Below, piece after piece: positions 23,394 through 30,678 of a stretch of 64,000 bases of DNA (position 1 is the first letter of the stretch; the number at the start of each line of letters is the position of its first letter). The stretch covers positions 806,001-870,000 of the forward strand of contig NZ_UGTV01000015.1 in NCBI RefSeq assembly GCF_900454865.1, in the 5' to 3' direction. A program made the position numbers and the translations under genes. This DNA comes from Pasteurella canis. GTDB taxonomy: Bacteria; Pseudomonadota; Gammaproteobacteria; Enterobacterales; Pasteurellaceae. The notes beneath the pieces are model-generated. The model did not search any database, was not told the DNA's origin, and saw nothing but the letters and a program-made list of their open reading frames with translations.

Positions 23394-23828
23394 ATGTTAT
23401 TTACCATTGGCGTTGAAACGCCAAAAAATGAAAATGAAGCGTTTGGCTTATGTGTGCCTGCGCTTTTTAATGAAACTTACTCTTGTTTTAGTGGTGCAGA
23501 TACTGTCGAAGAAATTGTTCCAATGGTAACTGATGCAATCCATACCATCTTAGAAATGATGGTCGAAGATAATTTTGATATTTCCCAAATTAAAGATTTA
23601 GGATTTCTTCACTATAAAGAGCAAGAAGATTTTCAATATTGCGATAGTTGGTTACTAATCGATGTAGATATCACTGCTTACTTTGGTAAACGCCAGCGTG
23701 TAAATATTGTATTACCGCAATATCTAATTGATAGAATAGACCAACGTGTAGCTAATAATCCAATCTATAAAGACCGTAGCCATTTCTTAGCAGTAGCTTC
23801 ACAACGAGAGTTATCATCATCTTTATAA
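23394..23828 (+). CDS. hicB: HicB-type antitoxin
   Basis: A 144-residue protein with a degenerate RNase H-like domain (FGLCVPALFNETYSCFSGADTVEEI) and a C-terminal ribbon-helix-helix-like segment (VLPQYLIDRIDQRVANN... DRSHFLAVAS) for operator binding. It lies 28 bases after hicA with its own AGGAGG. The pair is likely a stability or anti-superinfection module inside the prophage, placed next to cos, outside the late transcript's coding strand. Confidence 0.88.
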   Translation: MLFTIGVETPKNENEAFGLCVPALFNETYSCFSGADTVEEIVPMVTDAIHTILEMMVEDNFDISQIKDLGFLHYKEQEDFQYCDSWLLIDVDITAYFGKRQRVNIVLPQYLIDRIDQRVANNPIYKDRSHFLAVASQRELSSSL

Positions 23829-23831
23829 TAA

Positions 23832-23864
23832 AAAAGGCATAGTGAAATATCTATGCCTCTTTTA
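23832..23864 (+). terminator. Terminator after hicB
   Basis: AAAGGCATAG/CTATGCCTCTTTT forms a stem around TGAAATAT with a T-rich tail on the plus strand, at the point where the hicAB and Rz1 genes converge. Confidence 0.75.
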
Positions 23865-24119
23865 ATTCTGTGCGTTTTCTACTTGCCACTCTCGAATCTT
23901 GTCGATTCGAGTTAAGCAAACATCTCTTTCACGTTTAAGAATGACAGCGTATTTGGCTACTTCACCATATGTCTGTCCTGTGAAATCTGTCCTATCCAGA
24001 TGTGCTAGTAACGCTGCTGGAATACTTGGGCATACTTGCGCTACTGGTTTACTGGCGCAAGAACTCAACAATAGAACGAGGAGCGCTAGCATTGTAAGCG
24101 TCAGCACTCTTTTCATCAT
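23862..24119 (-). CDS. Rz1-like outer membrane spanin
   Basis: The likely start is the ATG at 24119 or 24116 (MMKRVLTLTMLALLVLLLSSCAS), giving about 85 residues with a lipobox LLSSC. A longer in-frame start at 24164 exists but would bury the signal peptide. The gene overlaps the 3' part of the Rz-like gene in another frame, the classic nested Rz/Rz1 layout. The mature lipoprotein has fewer prolines than lambda Rz1 and a longer helical C-terminus. Confidence 0.75.
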   Translation of the reverse strand: MMKRVLTLTMLALLVLLLSSCASKPVAQVCPSIPAALLAHLDRTDFTGQTYGEVAKYAVILKRERDVCLTRIDKIREWQVENAQN

Positions 24120-24372
24120 GTGAAATAGAATTGATTGCTTCATCTGATTTACTCCGTGATTCACTCTCTAATCTACTGATTTCAAGCGTGAGCTGCCTGT
24201 TGATTTCTTCTTGCTGTTTAAGTGATTTTATACTTTCACTTTGCTGTGAAATGATTTGGGCTTGAGTAGTGTTTTTGGCTTTTAAGTTAGAAATAGATTG
24301 GAACTGGAACCACAACGCGACACACAAGCCCAAAATTACGACAATCAAGATTTGTGTAAGTCGGCTAAACAT
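24049..24372 (-). CDS. Rz-like inner membrane spanin
   Basis: A 107-residue protein with one N-terminal transmembrane segment (about 6-24) followed by a periplasmic coiled coil rich in Gln, Ser and Glu. Together with the nested Rz1-like lipoprotein it would fuse inner and outer membranes at lysis. It overlaps the lysozyme gene by 28 bases. Confidence 0.8.
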   Translation of the reverse strand: MFSRLTQILIVVILGLCVALWFQFQSISNLKAKNTTQAQIISQQSESIKSLKQQEEINRQLTLEISRLESESRSKSDEAINSISHDEKSADAYNASAPRSIVEFLRQ

Positions 24373-24875
24373 AGCTCACGCTCCTTTCGTCTACGGATTT
24401 CAAGTCCACGCAACACTTTACCGCTAGCGTATTTCCAACGTGGAAACTGATCGCACATCGCTTGAATATCACCATTTTTAGCGTGCTTAAACAATGTAGA
24501 ATGCTTAAGCTTAGAACATCCAACATTAAATGTGATTGATACTATTGCCTCAAATGCACCTTGCGGCAAATTCTTCCCGTTTGCCCAGTCATTAACACAT
24601 TTCTCTGCAACCTTAATGTCATTTACCCAACGTTGAGCAATTTCTTCATCTGAATATTTTTTACGTTCAATTTGAAGTCCGCTTAATTCTGTTGAGCCAA
24701 TACCAACCGTTAGAACATCAGCAGGACATCTATAAGGCTCACGAGCGCAGCCCTCAGCATTACCAATGATTTCTAGTCCACGTTCACCTGTGCGAATCTC
24801 ATTAGAGTAATCAGACATAACAACAGCGATAATCATTGCAACAGAACAAGCTGTTATCTTCTTGGCGTGTTTCAT
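24345..24875 (-). CDS. Phage lysozyme (GH24, R21/SAR-like)
   Basis: A 176-residue muramidase. The N-terminal segment (about 6-20) is weakly hydrophobic, fitting a signal-anchor-release endolysin. The catalytic triad pattern Glu41-(8)-Cys50-(5)-Thr56 in NAEGCAREPYRCPADVLTVGIG matches R21-type lysozymes. AFEAIVSITFNVGCSKLKHSTL and FPRWKYASGKVLRGLEIRR complete the fold. Cys43 or Cys50 may be involved in disulphide-controlled activation. Confidence 0.92.
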   Translation of the reverse strand: MKHAKKITACSVAMIIAVVMSDYSNEIRTGERGLEIIGNAEGCAREPYRCPADVLTVGIGSTELSGLQIERKKYSDEEIAQRWVNDIKVAEKCVNDWANGKNLPQGAFEAIVSITFNVGCSKLKHSTLFKHAKNGDIQAMCDQFPRWKYASGKVLRGLEIRRRKERELCLADLHKS

Positions 24876-25168
24876 TCGATATCAAGCCCTTTTTTTAATC
24901 GCTCTACGTGAAGCCTGTGAAGCTCTTCTTTTCGTTCTTCGTCGCGAATTCTAATTTTTCTTTCTTCTTCTCTCGTTTTGAGTTTTCTGGCTTCTTCTCT
25001 AATTCGAACTCTTCGCTCATGAAACTTTGAGGATAAGTTAACGAGAGCGGTAACAATACCGATCGCAAGACTAACCATCATCAAGTTTTGTTGATCGCCT
25101 AGCCAAGCAAGTAAGCCACTAAATCCCGACCAGATATATGATTGCGTCCCAGCATCTTTCATTTTCAT
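24872..25168 (-). CDS. Putative holin
   Basis: A 98-residue protein starting at ATG 25168 behind GGGGGGGAG; an upstream in-frame extension crosses a tRNA and a terminator and is not credible. It has one clear hydrophobic segment (about 30-55, MMVSLAIGIVTALVNL) and a highly charged Arg/Glu/Lys C-terminal tail, as in HP1-type holins. It overlaps the lysozyme start by 4 bases (ATGA). Location and topology support the holin call; the family match is moderate. Confidence 0.72.
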   Translation of the reverse strand: MKMKDAGTQSYIWSGFSGLLAWLGDQQNLMMVSLAIGIVTALVNLSSKFHERRVRIREEARKLKTREEERKIRIRDEERKEELHRLHVERLKKGLDIE

Positions 25169-25198
25169 AATCTCCCCCCCCTTGCTTTTGGGGCAACA

Positions 25199-25228
25199 AA
25201 AAAGCCCAGTCCGTGAAGACTGAGCTTG
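25199..25228 (-). terminator. Terminator between tRNA-Asn and holin
   Basis: AGCTCAGTC/GACTGGGCT stem with TTCACG loop and six T residues on the minus strand, just after the tRNA-Asn gene. It would be bypassed by Q-modified polymerase. Confidence 0.82.
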
Positions 25229-25234
25229 TGAATT

Positions 25235-25310
25235 TGGCGGACAGTGCAGGATTTGAACCTGCGACATACTGGTTAACAGCCAGCCACTCTACCAACTGAG
25301 TTAACTATCC
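25235..25310 (-). tRNA. tRNA-Asn (GTT), prophage-encoded
   Basis: The 76-base minus-strand sequence starts GGATAGTTAACTCAGTTGG and ends in GCCA. The acceptor stem GGATAGT/ACTGTCC pairs with one G-T pair. The D loop has AGTTGGTAGAG, the anticodon loop CTGTTAAC gives GTT, and the T arm is CAGGTTCAAATCCTG. CCA is encoded. It lies between the Q-like gene and the lysis cassette. Confidence 0.92.
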
Positions 25311-25348
25311 TAAAAAAATACCTAGCTTTAAGGCTAGGTTTTGTTGAA

Positions 25349-25438
25349 TGGGATAAGTAAACGAATCGAACGTTTCTTGGGAGTGTGTAAGCACACCTGA
25401 GTGCCAACTCTTACCCCTGCGGTGAATCATACTTACAC
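25349..25438 (-). tRNA. Degenerate class II tRNA-like gene, possible Leu (CAG)
   Basis: On the minus strand a good T arm (AAACG-TTCGATT-CGTTT) and an anticodon-type arm GGCAC-TCAGGT-GTGCT containing CAG are visible. The anticodon loop has six instead of seven bases, the acceptor stem has a mismatch and no proper CCA is present. The TCAGGTG core and long variable region resemble tRNA-Leu(CAG). It is likely a decayed or unusual tRNA; function is doubtful. Confidence 0.45.
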
Positions 25439-25460
25439 TACGACCACCATTAACTCATAC

Positions 25461-25487
25461 GATATATGAAAACTACACCAGAGTCAA
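25461..25487 (-). promoter_or_regulatory. Candidate late promoter downstream of the Q-like gene
   Basis: TTGACT (25487-25482) followed at 15-17 bases by TATATC/TATCGT on the minus strand, a few bases after the Q-like stop codon. In lambdoid phages the late promoter pR' lies exactly here and its transcript first crosses tRNA genes and terminators. Spacing is imperfect. Confidence 0.45.
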
Positions 25488-25493
25488 TACTTT

Positions 25494-25955
25494 TTACACG
25501 TTAAAAGCAAACTTTTGCAATCTATCTGCATTTTTGTGATTTTTAAGAGCATAATCAAGAAACTTAGCAATTATCCATTCTGATGAATCTATGCTTTGAT
25601 TGATTCTTTTATACCAAGCGTTAAATGAAATAGACTTATCTTTTGCATGTTGAAATTTAGCTATTGAGTAGTTGGATAAATTAAATATATATTTAGCCTC
25701 GATATACTTATAATCTTCTGGAGATGGCGTTTTTATACAATGACCAATAACAGAACTAATCACCAATCCTAGTTCATCATCACACATCTTTCTGTCCTGC
25801 TTTGAATTTTTATTTCCATTAGCCTCCAGCATTAGTTTTGCAATAATATTTGTTTGACAGTCAAAATCTAAACCATTAAAAGCCCAAGCTCCCCAAGCAT
25901 CTAAGTGGTTTTGAACCCATTCCTTTCTTGGTTTTTCTAATAATTTGTCTCCCAC
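25494..25955 (-). CDS. Antitermination protein Q-like
   Basis: A 153-residue protein (RKEWVQNHLDAWGAWAFNG... VISSVIGHCIKTPSPEDYKYIEAKYI... WYKRINQSIDSSEWIIAKFLDYAL). Length, the N-terminal WGxW motif and its place between NinG and the tRNA/lysis genes match phage antiterminator Q family proteins. It should allow polymerase to pass the many terminators noted in the late operon. Family assignment is by pattern and position. Confidence 0.7.
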   Translation of the reverse strand: MGDKLLEKPRKEWVQNHLDAWGAWAFNGLDFDCQTNIIAKLMLEANGNKNSKQDRKMCDDELGLVISSVIGHCIKTPSPEDYKYIEAKYIFNLSNYSIAKFQHAKDKSISFNAWYKRINQSIDSSEWIIAKFLDYALKNHKNADRLQKFAFNV

Positions 25956-26555
25956 TTATAACCCCTTACGCTTTTCCAACATTCTTGCTTTTTTATTGAA
26001 GATTTTTTTAATCCGTCTCAAGTCATCTTTTGAATAATGTCTTGGTCTTTGGTCTGCTTCTATTTGCTCGACTTTTTCAATACCTAGACGTTCAATTAAG
26101 CCAATTCTGAATTGATGATAATTTCCTCCGTGATAACGATTACACTTTTTACACTGCCCATGAATGTTTAATGTGTAGAATCTTAAATGTGGTGCGCTGC
26201 CTCTACTGCGATAATGACCTGCATCAAATCCACCACCTAACTGCTCTGCTATTAATGGCGTTACGCACGAAATACAGCACTGATTTACATCTCTCGCGCG
26301 AATGTATTTATTAACTGCCTCCTGCGCCTCTTTGATTAATTCGTTATGAGTTTTATTCTTCTCTTTCAAAGCAGTCATGCGTTTTTTGGTGGCCAATCTC
26401 TCACTTCTTTGGATTTTTTCTCTTTTCTTGCGTGCATCTTCTTTGCTGAGCTTGATAGCGCAGTCAACTGAGCAGACTTTCTGTGTTGATTTGCTTTTCA
26501 CAAAGTAACAGCCACATACTTTGCATTTGTGTTCCTTTGGTTTCTTTGTTGTCAT
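25956..26555 (-). CDS. NinG-like recombination protein
   Basis: A 199-residue protein with an N-terminal zinc motif (CKVCGCYFVKSKSTQKVCSVDCA), a basic coiled segment (about 35-85) and an HNH-like core (CCISCVTP... FDAGHYRSRGSAPHLRFYTLNIHGQCKKCNRYHGGN). This matches the NinG/Rap family, which helps resolve recombination intermediates. Its ATG overlaps the stop of a 25-residue frame. Confidence 0.9.
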   Translation of the reverse strand: MTTKKPKEHKCKVCGCYFVKSKSTQKVCSVDCAIKLSKEDARKKREKIQRSERLATKKRMTALKEKNKTHNELIKEAQEAVNKYIRARDVNQCCISCVTPLIAEQLGGGFDAGHYRSRGSAPHLRFYTLNIHGQCKKCNRYHGGNYHQFRIGLIERLGIEKVEQIEADQRPRHYSKDDLRRIKKIFNKKARMLEKRKGL

Positions 26556-26629
26556 AGAAAATCACCCATTAACAAACAACCCAAAAACAACATTCCTAGC
26601 GATATAACCACAATCAAAAAATCTTCCAT
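26552..26629 (-). CDS. 25-residue membrane microprotein between ninB and ninG
   Basis: The frame reads MEDFLIVVISLGMLFLGCLLMGDFL and is nearly all hydrophobic. Its ATG overlaps the NinB-like stop (TAATG) and its TGA overlaps the NinG-like ATG (ATGA), so it is coupled on both sides. That tight fit suggests a real translated peptide. Role unknown; small nin-region membrane peptides are plausible. Confidence 0.5.
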   Translation of the reverse strand: MEDFLIVVISLGMLFLGCLLMGDFL

Positions 26630-27054
26630 TATTTCCCCAAAAATCCGTATCTATCGTTAAATCTAACACCATGACTAATGCCATAGGCTGTTACATACTC
26701 AATTAAGCTTGCCATGCGTTTAACACTCATTTTTGCTGAGCTTTCACGAATGTTTACGAACTCACCCTCTAGACCTGGTACTACTTCTGCTTTTTCATTT
26801 GTTGCCATCGCATGACCTGAGATGAACAACACTTTCCACTGCTCCATCGTGAGCTTTCTACCCATGAATTCGAGCTGATTAGCCACGTCTTGGCACATAG
26901 CGTGGAATTTAGCGTTTTGCTCAAGGTTGCGTGTTCTCGGCTTAATATCAACGACTAGTGGCTTGTCATCATCGAGAGGGAGTTGAGCGATAAAATTCTG
27001 GCAATTTGACCGCACTTGTTCTGAGCGTAAGAAGAACTGGTTTTTAATTTCCAT
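26629..27054 (-). CDS. NinB-like recombination protein
   Basis: A 141-residue protein (FFLRSEQVRSNCQNFI, KPRTRNLEQNAKFHAMCQDVANQLEFMGRKLTMEQWKVLFISGHAMAT, FVNIRESSAKMS). This is the NinB/Orf family of single-strand DNA binding recombination mediators that substitute for RecFOR. It lies in the standard nin order next to NinG. Confidence 0.9.
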   Translation of the reverse strand: MEIKNQFFLRSEQVRSNCQNFIAQLPLDDDKPLVVDIKPRTRNLEQNAKFHAMCQDVANQLEFMGRKLTMEQWKVLFISGHAMATNEKAEVVPGLEGEFVNIRESSAKMSVKRMASLIEYVTAYGISHGVRFNDRYGFLGK

Positions 27055-27056
27055 AT

Positions 27057-28412
27057 TTAATTTCTTCTCCCATAGTTCTTAATTTCGGTATTAGCTGGCT
27101 TTTCATTAGCAAATTGATATGCCAACGCTTGATCGCAATCTACAAAATGCCCTTTATCAAACTTCATATAAGCCGTTCCAAGTTCACCAAAACGATTCTT
27201 AGTAATAATGGCTTCTGAATAATCGTTGTCGCTGTCTTTTTTGTATGCCTTTTCTCTGTAAAGCATAATGATTTGGCTGGCATCCTGTTCGATTGAACCA
27301 CTATCTCTTAAATCAGAGTTTTGAGGACGTTTATCACTACGAGAATCAACCTCACGGTTTAACTGACTTAGTAAGATGATTGGCACATTAAAGTTCTTAG
27401 CGAACGTTTTAAGCGTACTTAATGAATCCTCAATTAATTGGCTTTTGTTAGCATTTTTAAGCGATCCGTGATTCATTAATCCAAGATAGTCAATACAGAT
27501 TGCTGAAAGTGGTCCTGTATTACTTAAATGACTTTCTGTGATAGATACAATTTCATTTGCTGATAAACCACCACGATCGACAAAGTAAATGTGATGATCT
27601 TTGATTTTCCCTAGCCCATCACCTACACGACCAAATTCAGTTTGATCCATGCTATTTGGATTGCGGAGTTTTCTGACTGGAACATTTGCATTAGCGCTTA
27701 AAATACGGTCCATTAATTGTTGATTGGCCATCTCTAAGCTAAAAAATAAAACTGCACCTTTTTGTTCTGCAATATTGCGAGTGAGCGTTAAAGCAAACTC
27801 GGTTTTACCCATTCCAGGACGACCAGCAATCACAACAATATCAGTCGGATTAATGCCACCTAAAATGTTATCTACAGCCTCAATGCCTGTATGAAGAAGT
27901 CTTGAGTTGAAATCTTGTTTGCTGCGTTTCTCTAAGACATCGATATATTCATCAACTAACTCCCCCATTACGATAGGCTTAACTTCAACTTTGCTGCTTA
28001 AAAGCTTTTGCATTTCAGAAAGTGCTTTTTCTGTAATTTTTTCTGCCTGTTCATCTCTTGCTTGAGATAGTTTTGCTGCCATTTCAAGCATCGTTTTTTG
28101 TGCGGTGCGATTAACCCAAAATGAACGCACTTTATGTGCATATCCTGTGAGATTTGCGGATGTGATTGTGTTTTTCATAATCTCCGCTAAATTAGCAAAG
28201 TCTTCGCCGAAATCTTGATGCAATAAAATAATATCGATCACGTTATCTTTGCGTGCTTGTTTGCGAATATTGTTATACATTGAACCAAGTTGATAAGTAG
28301 CAAACATTTCAGGTTCTAACCATGTCATCACTTCACGAGCTTGAGCCGTTAAACCACCAGAAAGAAATGAACCGATTAAACTGTATTCAAGGTCATACGT
28401 TGTGTTTTTCAT
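27057..28412 (-). CDS. Replicative DNA helicase (DnaB-like)
   Basis: A 451-residue protein with a DnaB N-terminal domain (YDLEYSLIGSFLSGG), linker helices, and a RecA-like helicase core with Walker A AGRPGMGKTEF (about 195), Walker B ICIDYLG and LSQLNREVDSRSDKRP plus LRDSGSIEQDA. It overlaps the O-like gene by 4 bases. A phage-encoded helicase removes the need for P-mediated host DnaB loading. Confidence 0.93.
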   Translation of the reverse strand: MKNTTYDLEYSLIGSFLSGGLTAQAREVMTWLEPEMFATYQLGSMYNNIRKQARKDNVIDIILLHQDFGEDFANLAEIMKNTITSANLTGYAHKVRSFWVNRTAQKTMLEMAAKLSQARDEQAEKITEKALSEMQKLLSSKVEVKPIVMGELVDEYIDVLEKRSKQDFNSRLLHTGIEAVDNILGGINPTDIVVIAGRPGMGKTEFALTLTRNIAEQKGAVLFFSLEMANQQLMDRILSANANVPVRKLRNPNSMDQTEFGRVGDGLGKIKDHHIYFVDRGGLSANEIVSITESHLSNTGPLSAICIDYLGLMNHGSLKNANKSQLIEDSLSTLKTFAKNFNVPIILLSQLNREVDSRSDKRPQNSDLRDSGSIEQDASQIIMLYREKAYKKDSDNDYSEAIITKNRFGELGTAYMKFDKGHFVDCDQALAYQFANEKPANTEIKNYGRRN

Positions 28413-29269
28413 AGCGATCCCTCGATTGTTTTATCCATGATTTTTTCACTCAAGATATACTCAAAATCAGCACGCCAACCACGTTCGTTCTCACCAAAGT
28501 AAAAAGACCTTGCCGACTTCATAAAATCCAAGAAATAATTTTTAAATGTTTCTGCATCACAAGAGCCAAAGCGTTTTTTCATCACTGCAGCAAGTATTTT
28601 GATTTTGCGCTTTCGTGCTTGGCTTAGGTTTTCAGGATCTGCAAGTGACGGTAGATTTTTACCAGTTTCAGCTACACATTGGTTGTACGCTTTTCCAATT
28701 CCCACATAGTCGATATTCAGTGAACGTTGTTTTTTATTTTCAGCAACTGGCACATCATCAGCGTTAGCTGATTCACCTTGAGGGGTAAGGGGTGTATTTT
28801 GTGTATAGATCTCTTTATTCTTATGGTTATTGGTATGGTCATTTTGACCACATGACATTTGGTCATTTTGACTATATCGATCATCCCATTTTGACCTCAT
28901 GGATGAACCGTTTTGGTCACATCGCATCTGGTCATTTTGACTAGTCAATTCTTCAATTTTTTCATAAGCAATTGAGTACCATTTTGTTTTATCCATTTTC
29001 ATTTTGTTCAATTTGTTTGTAGATAAAACCAAACCTATTTCTTCAAGTTTTTTAATGGTTCTTTGTATTGTTTTTTTAGACCAAAAAGGAAATACTTCAC
29101 ACCATTCATCAATAGTGTTATATATCCAAGTACGGTCTTCGTATTTGTGCTTGCTGATATTGAGAAAATAATGCAATTGCTGAACAAAGATCGCCTCGTT
29201 CAAACCGATCAAAGTGGCAAGACTAGGGATAACTTGTAATGGTTGTTCATTAATTAATAGCTTGCTCAT
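28409..29269 (-). CDS. Phage replication initiator (O-like) with internal iterons
   Basis: A 286-residue protein. Residues 1-105 form a winged-helix-type domain (ATLIGLNEAIFVQQLHYFL, FWSKKTIQRTIKKLEEIGLV), then a low-complexity Gln/Asn-rich middle (about 115-165, repeated QNDQM), and a C-terminal helical domain (about 195-286). Placement before dnaB matches lambda O/P. The low-complexity part is encoded by repeated DNA that is probably the replication origin. Confidence 0.8.
   Translation of the reverse strand: MSKLLINEQPLQVIPSLATLIGLNEAIFVQQLHYFLNISKHKYEDRTWIYNTIDEWCEVFPFWSKKTIQRTIKKLEEIGLVLSTNKLNKMKMDKTKWYSIAYEKIEELTSQNDQMRCDQNGSSMRSKWDDRYSQNDQMSCGQNDHTNNHKNKEIYTQNTPLTPQGESANADDVPVAENKKQRSLNIDYVGIGKAYNQCVAETGKNLPSLADPENLSQARKRKIKILAAVMKKRFGSCDAETFKNYFLDFMKSARSFYFGENERGWRADFEYILSEKIMDKTIEGSL
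28836..28941. repeat. Iteron cluster, probable replication origin
   Basis: TGGTCATTTTGAC occurs exactly at 28836-28848, 28860-28872 and 28929-28941, with a partial copy CCCATTTTGACC at 28885-28896 and an inverted TTTTGGTCA near 28911-28919. As in lambda, the repeats lie inside the initiator gene. The initiator is expected to bind them. Confidence 0.75.
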
Positions 29270-29384
29270 CCTCTACCTCTCCACTCTGTTTATCTTCTGC
29301 CTGATAGTCCCAACGCTCTAATAATCCATCTACACAATATTCTAGTAATTCATCCACCCGAACAGGTCTGTTGAATCTCTCCAT
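29250..29384 (-). CDS. 44-residue hypothetical protein upstream of the initiator
   Basis: ATG at 29384 opens a frame MERFNRPVRVDELLEYCVDG ending in QAIN and TAA at 29250. It lies directly after the preceding HTH gene and its end overlaps the initiator start by 20 bases. Acidic, helical product. The packing in a compact operon favours a real gene; no family recognised. Confidence 0.5.
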   Translation of the reverse strand: MERFNRPVRVDELLEYCVDGLLERWDYQAEDKQSGEVEDEQAIN

Positions 29385-29385
29385 A

Positions 29386-29616
29386 TCACACCACCATCGA
29401 ATACTGGGCCACTCGTTTACCGCTTGGAACTGTAATCATTTGAGATTTGATTTCATAACCACGCTTTTTAAGTTCATGAATACGTGCACCAAGGCGTAAG
29501 CAGTTAAAACGTCTTTCAGCATCAAGGTGAGTGAGTTTCTCGCCATTTTTTAACGCTTTTAAAATCTGTGCACTTTGTGCTTTACTTTCGTTTTCGTTTA
29601 AATTAGTATTTTTCAT
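29386..29616 (-). CDS. Small helix-turn-helix phage protein
   Basis: A 76-residue protein with a winged-helix pattern: SAQILKALKNGEKLTHLDAERRF (helices 1-2), LRLGARIHELKKRGYEI (recognition helix) and a wing QMITVPSGKRVAQYS. This is the short helix-turn-helix domain family common between cII and O in Pasteurellaceae and enterobacterial phages. AAGGAG precedes the ATG. Probably binds DNA. Confidence 0.75.
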   Translation of the reverse strand: MKNTNLNENESKAQSAQILKALKNGEKLTHLDAERRFNCLRLGARIHELKKRGYEIKSQMITVPSGKRVAQYSMVV

Positions 29617-29668
29617 GTTTACAAAATCTCCTTTAGATTACTGCCCATGCGCCAACATGGGCTTTTTG

Positions 29669-29791
29669 CTAGGCTTTTTTTGCTACAGTTTCCACTAACC
29701 GAATAAAATCATCACACAGTTCCAATTTATGACGTTCTTGATCGACAAACTGATAACGGGCAAAATGTGCGATAATCTCATTTACTGACAT
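29669..29791 (-). CDS. 40-residue hypothetical protein
   Basis: ATG at 29791 encodes MSVNEIIAHFARYQFVDQER followed by a helical Leu/Glu-rich tail ending VAKKA. A GCCCATG/CATGGGC hairpin follows the stop. It is in line with the leftward early operon but has only a weak ribosome-binding site. Possible gene; no family. Confidence 0.4.
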   Translation of the reverse strand: MSVNEIIAHFARYQFVDQERHKLELCDDFIRLVETVAKKA

Positions 29792-29814
29792 CTCATTAAA
29801 TTTAGGGGGAAAAT

Positions 29815-30024
29815 GTGCATCACATACCTGTTCGCTCATCAAATGTTCTCTCCGTTGCTTATGATGAAAATTTGCAAATTCTTGAAGTTAAATTCCGTAG
29901 CGGTGGAACCTATCAATATCTCAACGTGCCACTATCTCGCTACACTGGACTGATGTCAGCATGGTCAAAAGGTAGTTACATTGCTGACTACATCAAACCG
30001 TACTACCGATACCGCCGTGTTTAG
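29815..30024 (+). CDS. KTSC domain protein
   Basis: A 69-residue protein starting at GTG 29815 with AGGGGG upstream. The sequence SSNVLSVAYDENLQILEVKFRSGGTYQYLNVPLSRYTGLMSAWSKGSYIADYIKPYYRYRRV is, in pieces, the KTSC domain named after its Lys-Thr-Ser-Cys-like motif and found in phages beside RNA/DNA-processing genes. It is transcribed against the early operon. Function unknown. Confidence 0.8.
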   Translation: MHHIPVRSSNVLSVAYDENLQILEVKFRSGGTYQYLNVPLSRYTGLMSAWSKGSYIADYIKPYYRYRRV

Positions 30025-30037
30025 TTATTCCTAATTA

Positions 30038-30063
30038 GCCACCGCGCCAACGGTGGTTTTTTA
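30038..30063 (+). terminator. Terminator after the KTSC gene
   Basis: CCACCGCGCCAACGGTGG followed by six T residues on the plus strand, facing the leftward CII-like gene that ends at 30061. Confidence 0.82.
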
Positions 30064-30336
30064 TTGCCCAAACTCAGCCAAACCTTTACTTGCAAAAAGC
30101 TTTAACGCCTCAAGCTCTGCATCACTTATTTGGTTAAGCCCTTTTTCTGTAACTGTTAATCCAAGCTCATCTAAATAAGCGCAGAATTTATCTAAATGCT
30201 CTGCTTTAAAACGACATAAAGTGCTTGGGTCTATACCGATACACTCAGCAAGCTCTTTATCTGTTCTTTCTACTGCCTTTCTTCTAACTAAGGCTGCAAT
30301 CTCTATTGCAGATTTTGTTAATTCATTGCGTGCCAT
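30061..30336 (-). CDS. CII-like transcriptional activator
   Basis: A 91-residue protein starting at ATG 30336 behind GGGGTG. KSAIEIAALVRRKAVERTDKELAECIGIDPSTLCRFKAEHLDKFCAYLDELGL is the CII pattern, with a helix-turn-helix at about residues 28-47 and a C-terminal helical tail subject to proteolysis in lambda. It follows cro in the leftward operon. Confidence 0.85.
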   Translation of the reverse strand: MARNELTKSAIEIAALVRRKAVERTDKELAECIGIDPSTLCRFKAEHLDKFCAYLDELGLTVTEKGLNQISDAELEALKLFASKGLAEFGQ

Positions 30337-30356
30337 TGCACACCCCTTTTGATAAG

Positions 30357-30557
30357 TTAACCCCATACGTCGGGGCGGATATCTGCTTTCTTCACTACCC
30401 CACTAGTTAGGTTTTCTATTTTCTTAGCTAACTCGATAGGAGCTTTTGAATATCCCTTTTCGACCTGACAAAGAAATGATTTTGAAATACCTAGTTTTCT
30501 AGCAAACTCGGCTTTGAAACCGCGGGGGCGATTTGATAAGTAGTTTTTAAGTTCCAT
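30357..30557 (-). CDS. Cro/YdaS-like repressor
   Basis: A 66-residue protein starting at ATG 30557 with GGAGGTG upstream (the longer frame has no ribosome-binding site and reads through the operator). MELKNYLSNRPRGFKAEFARKLGISKSFLCQVEKG has a helix-turn-helix at about 16-36. It diverges from the CI-like gene across the operator region, the standard Cro position. Confidence 0.85.
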   Translation of the reverse strand: MELKNYLSNRPRGFKAEFARKLGISKSFLCQVEKGYSKAPIELAKKIENLTSGVVKKADIRPDVWG

Positions 30558-30678
30558 TTCACCTCCGATATTAAAAACTAAATATAGTTTAGCATTTAAT
30601 AAATGCAAAAGTAAACATTATTTAGCATTTGCTAGTTTAGTTATTACTAAATATCATCAAACTGAATAGGAGTACTTT
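30558..30678. promoter_or_regulatory. Right-operator region between cro and cI
   Basis: The 121-base divergent spacer contains GCATTTA-A-TAAATGC (30592-30606), a perfect odd palindrome, plus related sites TTTAGCATTTGCTA and TTACTAAAT. A leftward promoter TTGCAT-N16-TATATT overlaps the palindrome. Similar TTTACTAAATA repeats occur at 33627-33691. These are likely CI/Cro operators. Confidence 0.72.

Noticed and set aside
25349..25438. A fully functional tRNA-Leu
   Set aside because: Anticodon loop has six bases, the acceptor stem has a mismatch and CCA is incomplete, so I list it only as a degenerate tRNA-like element.
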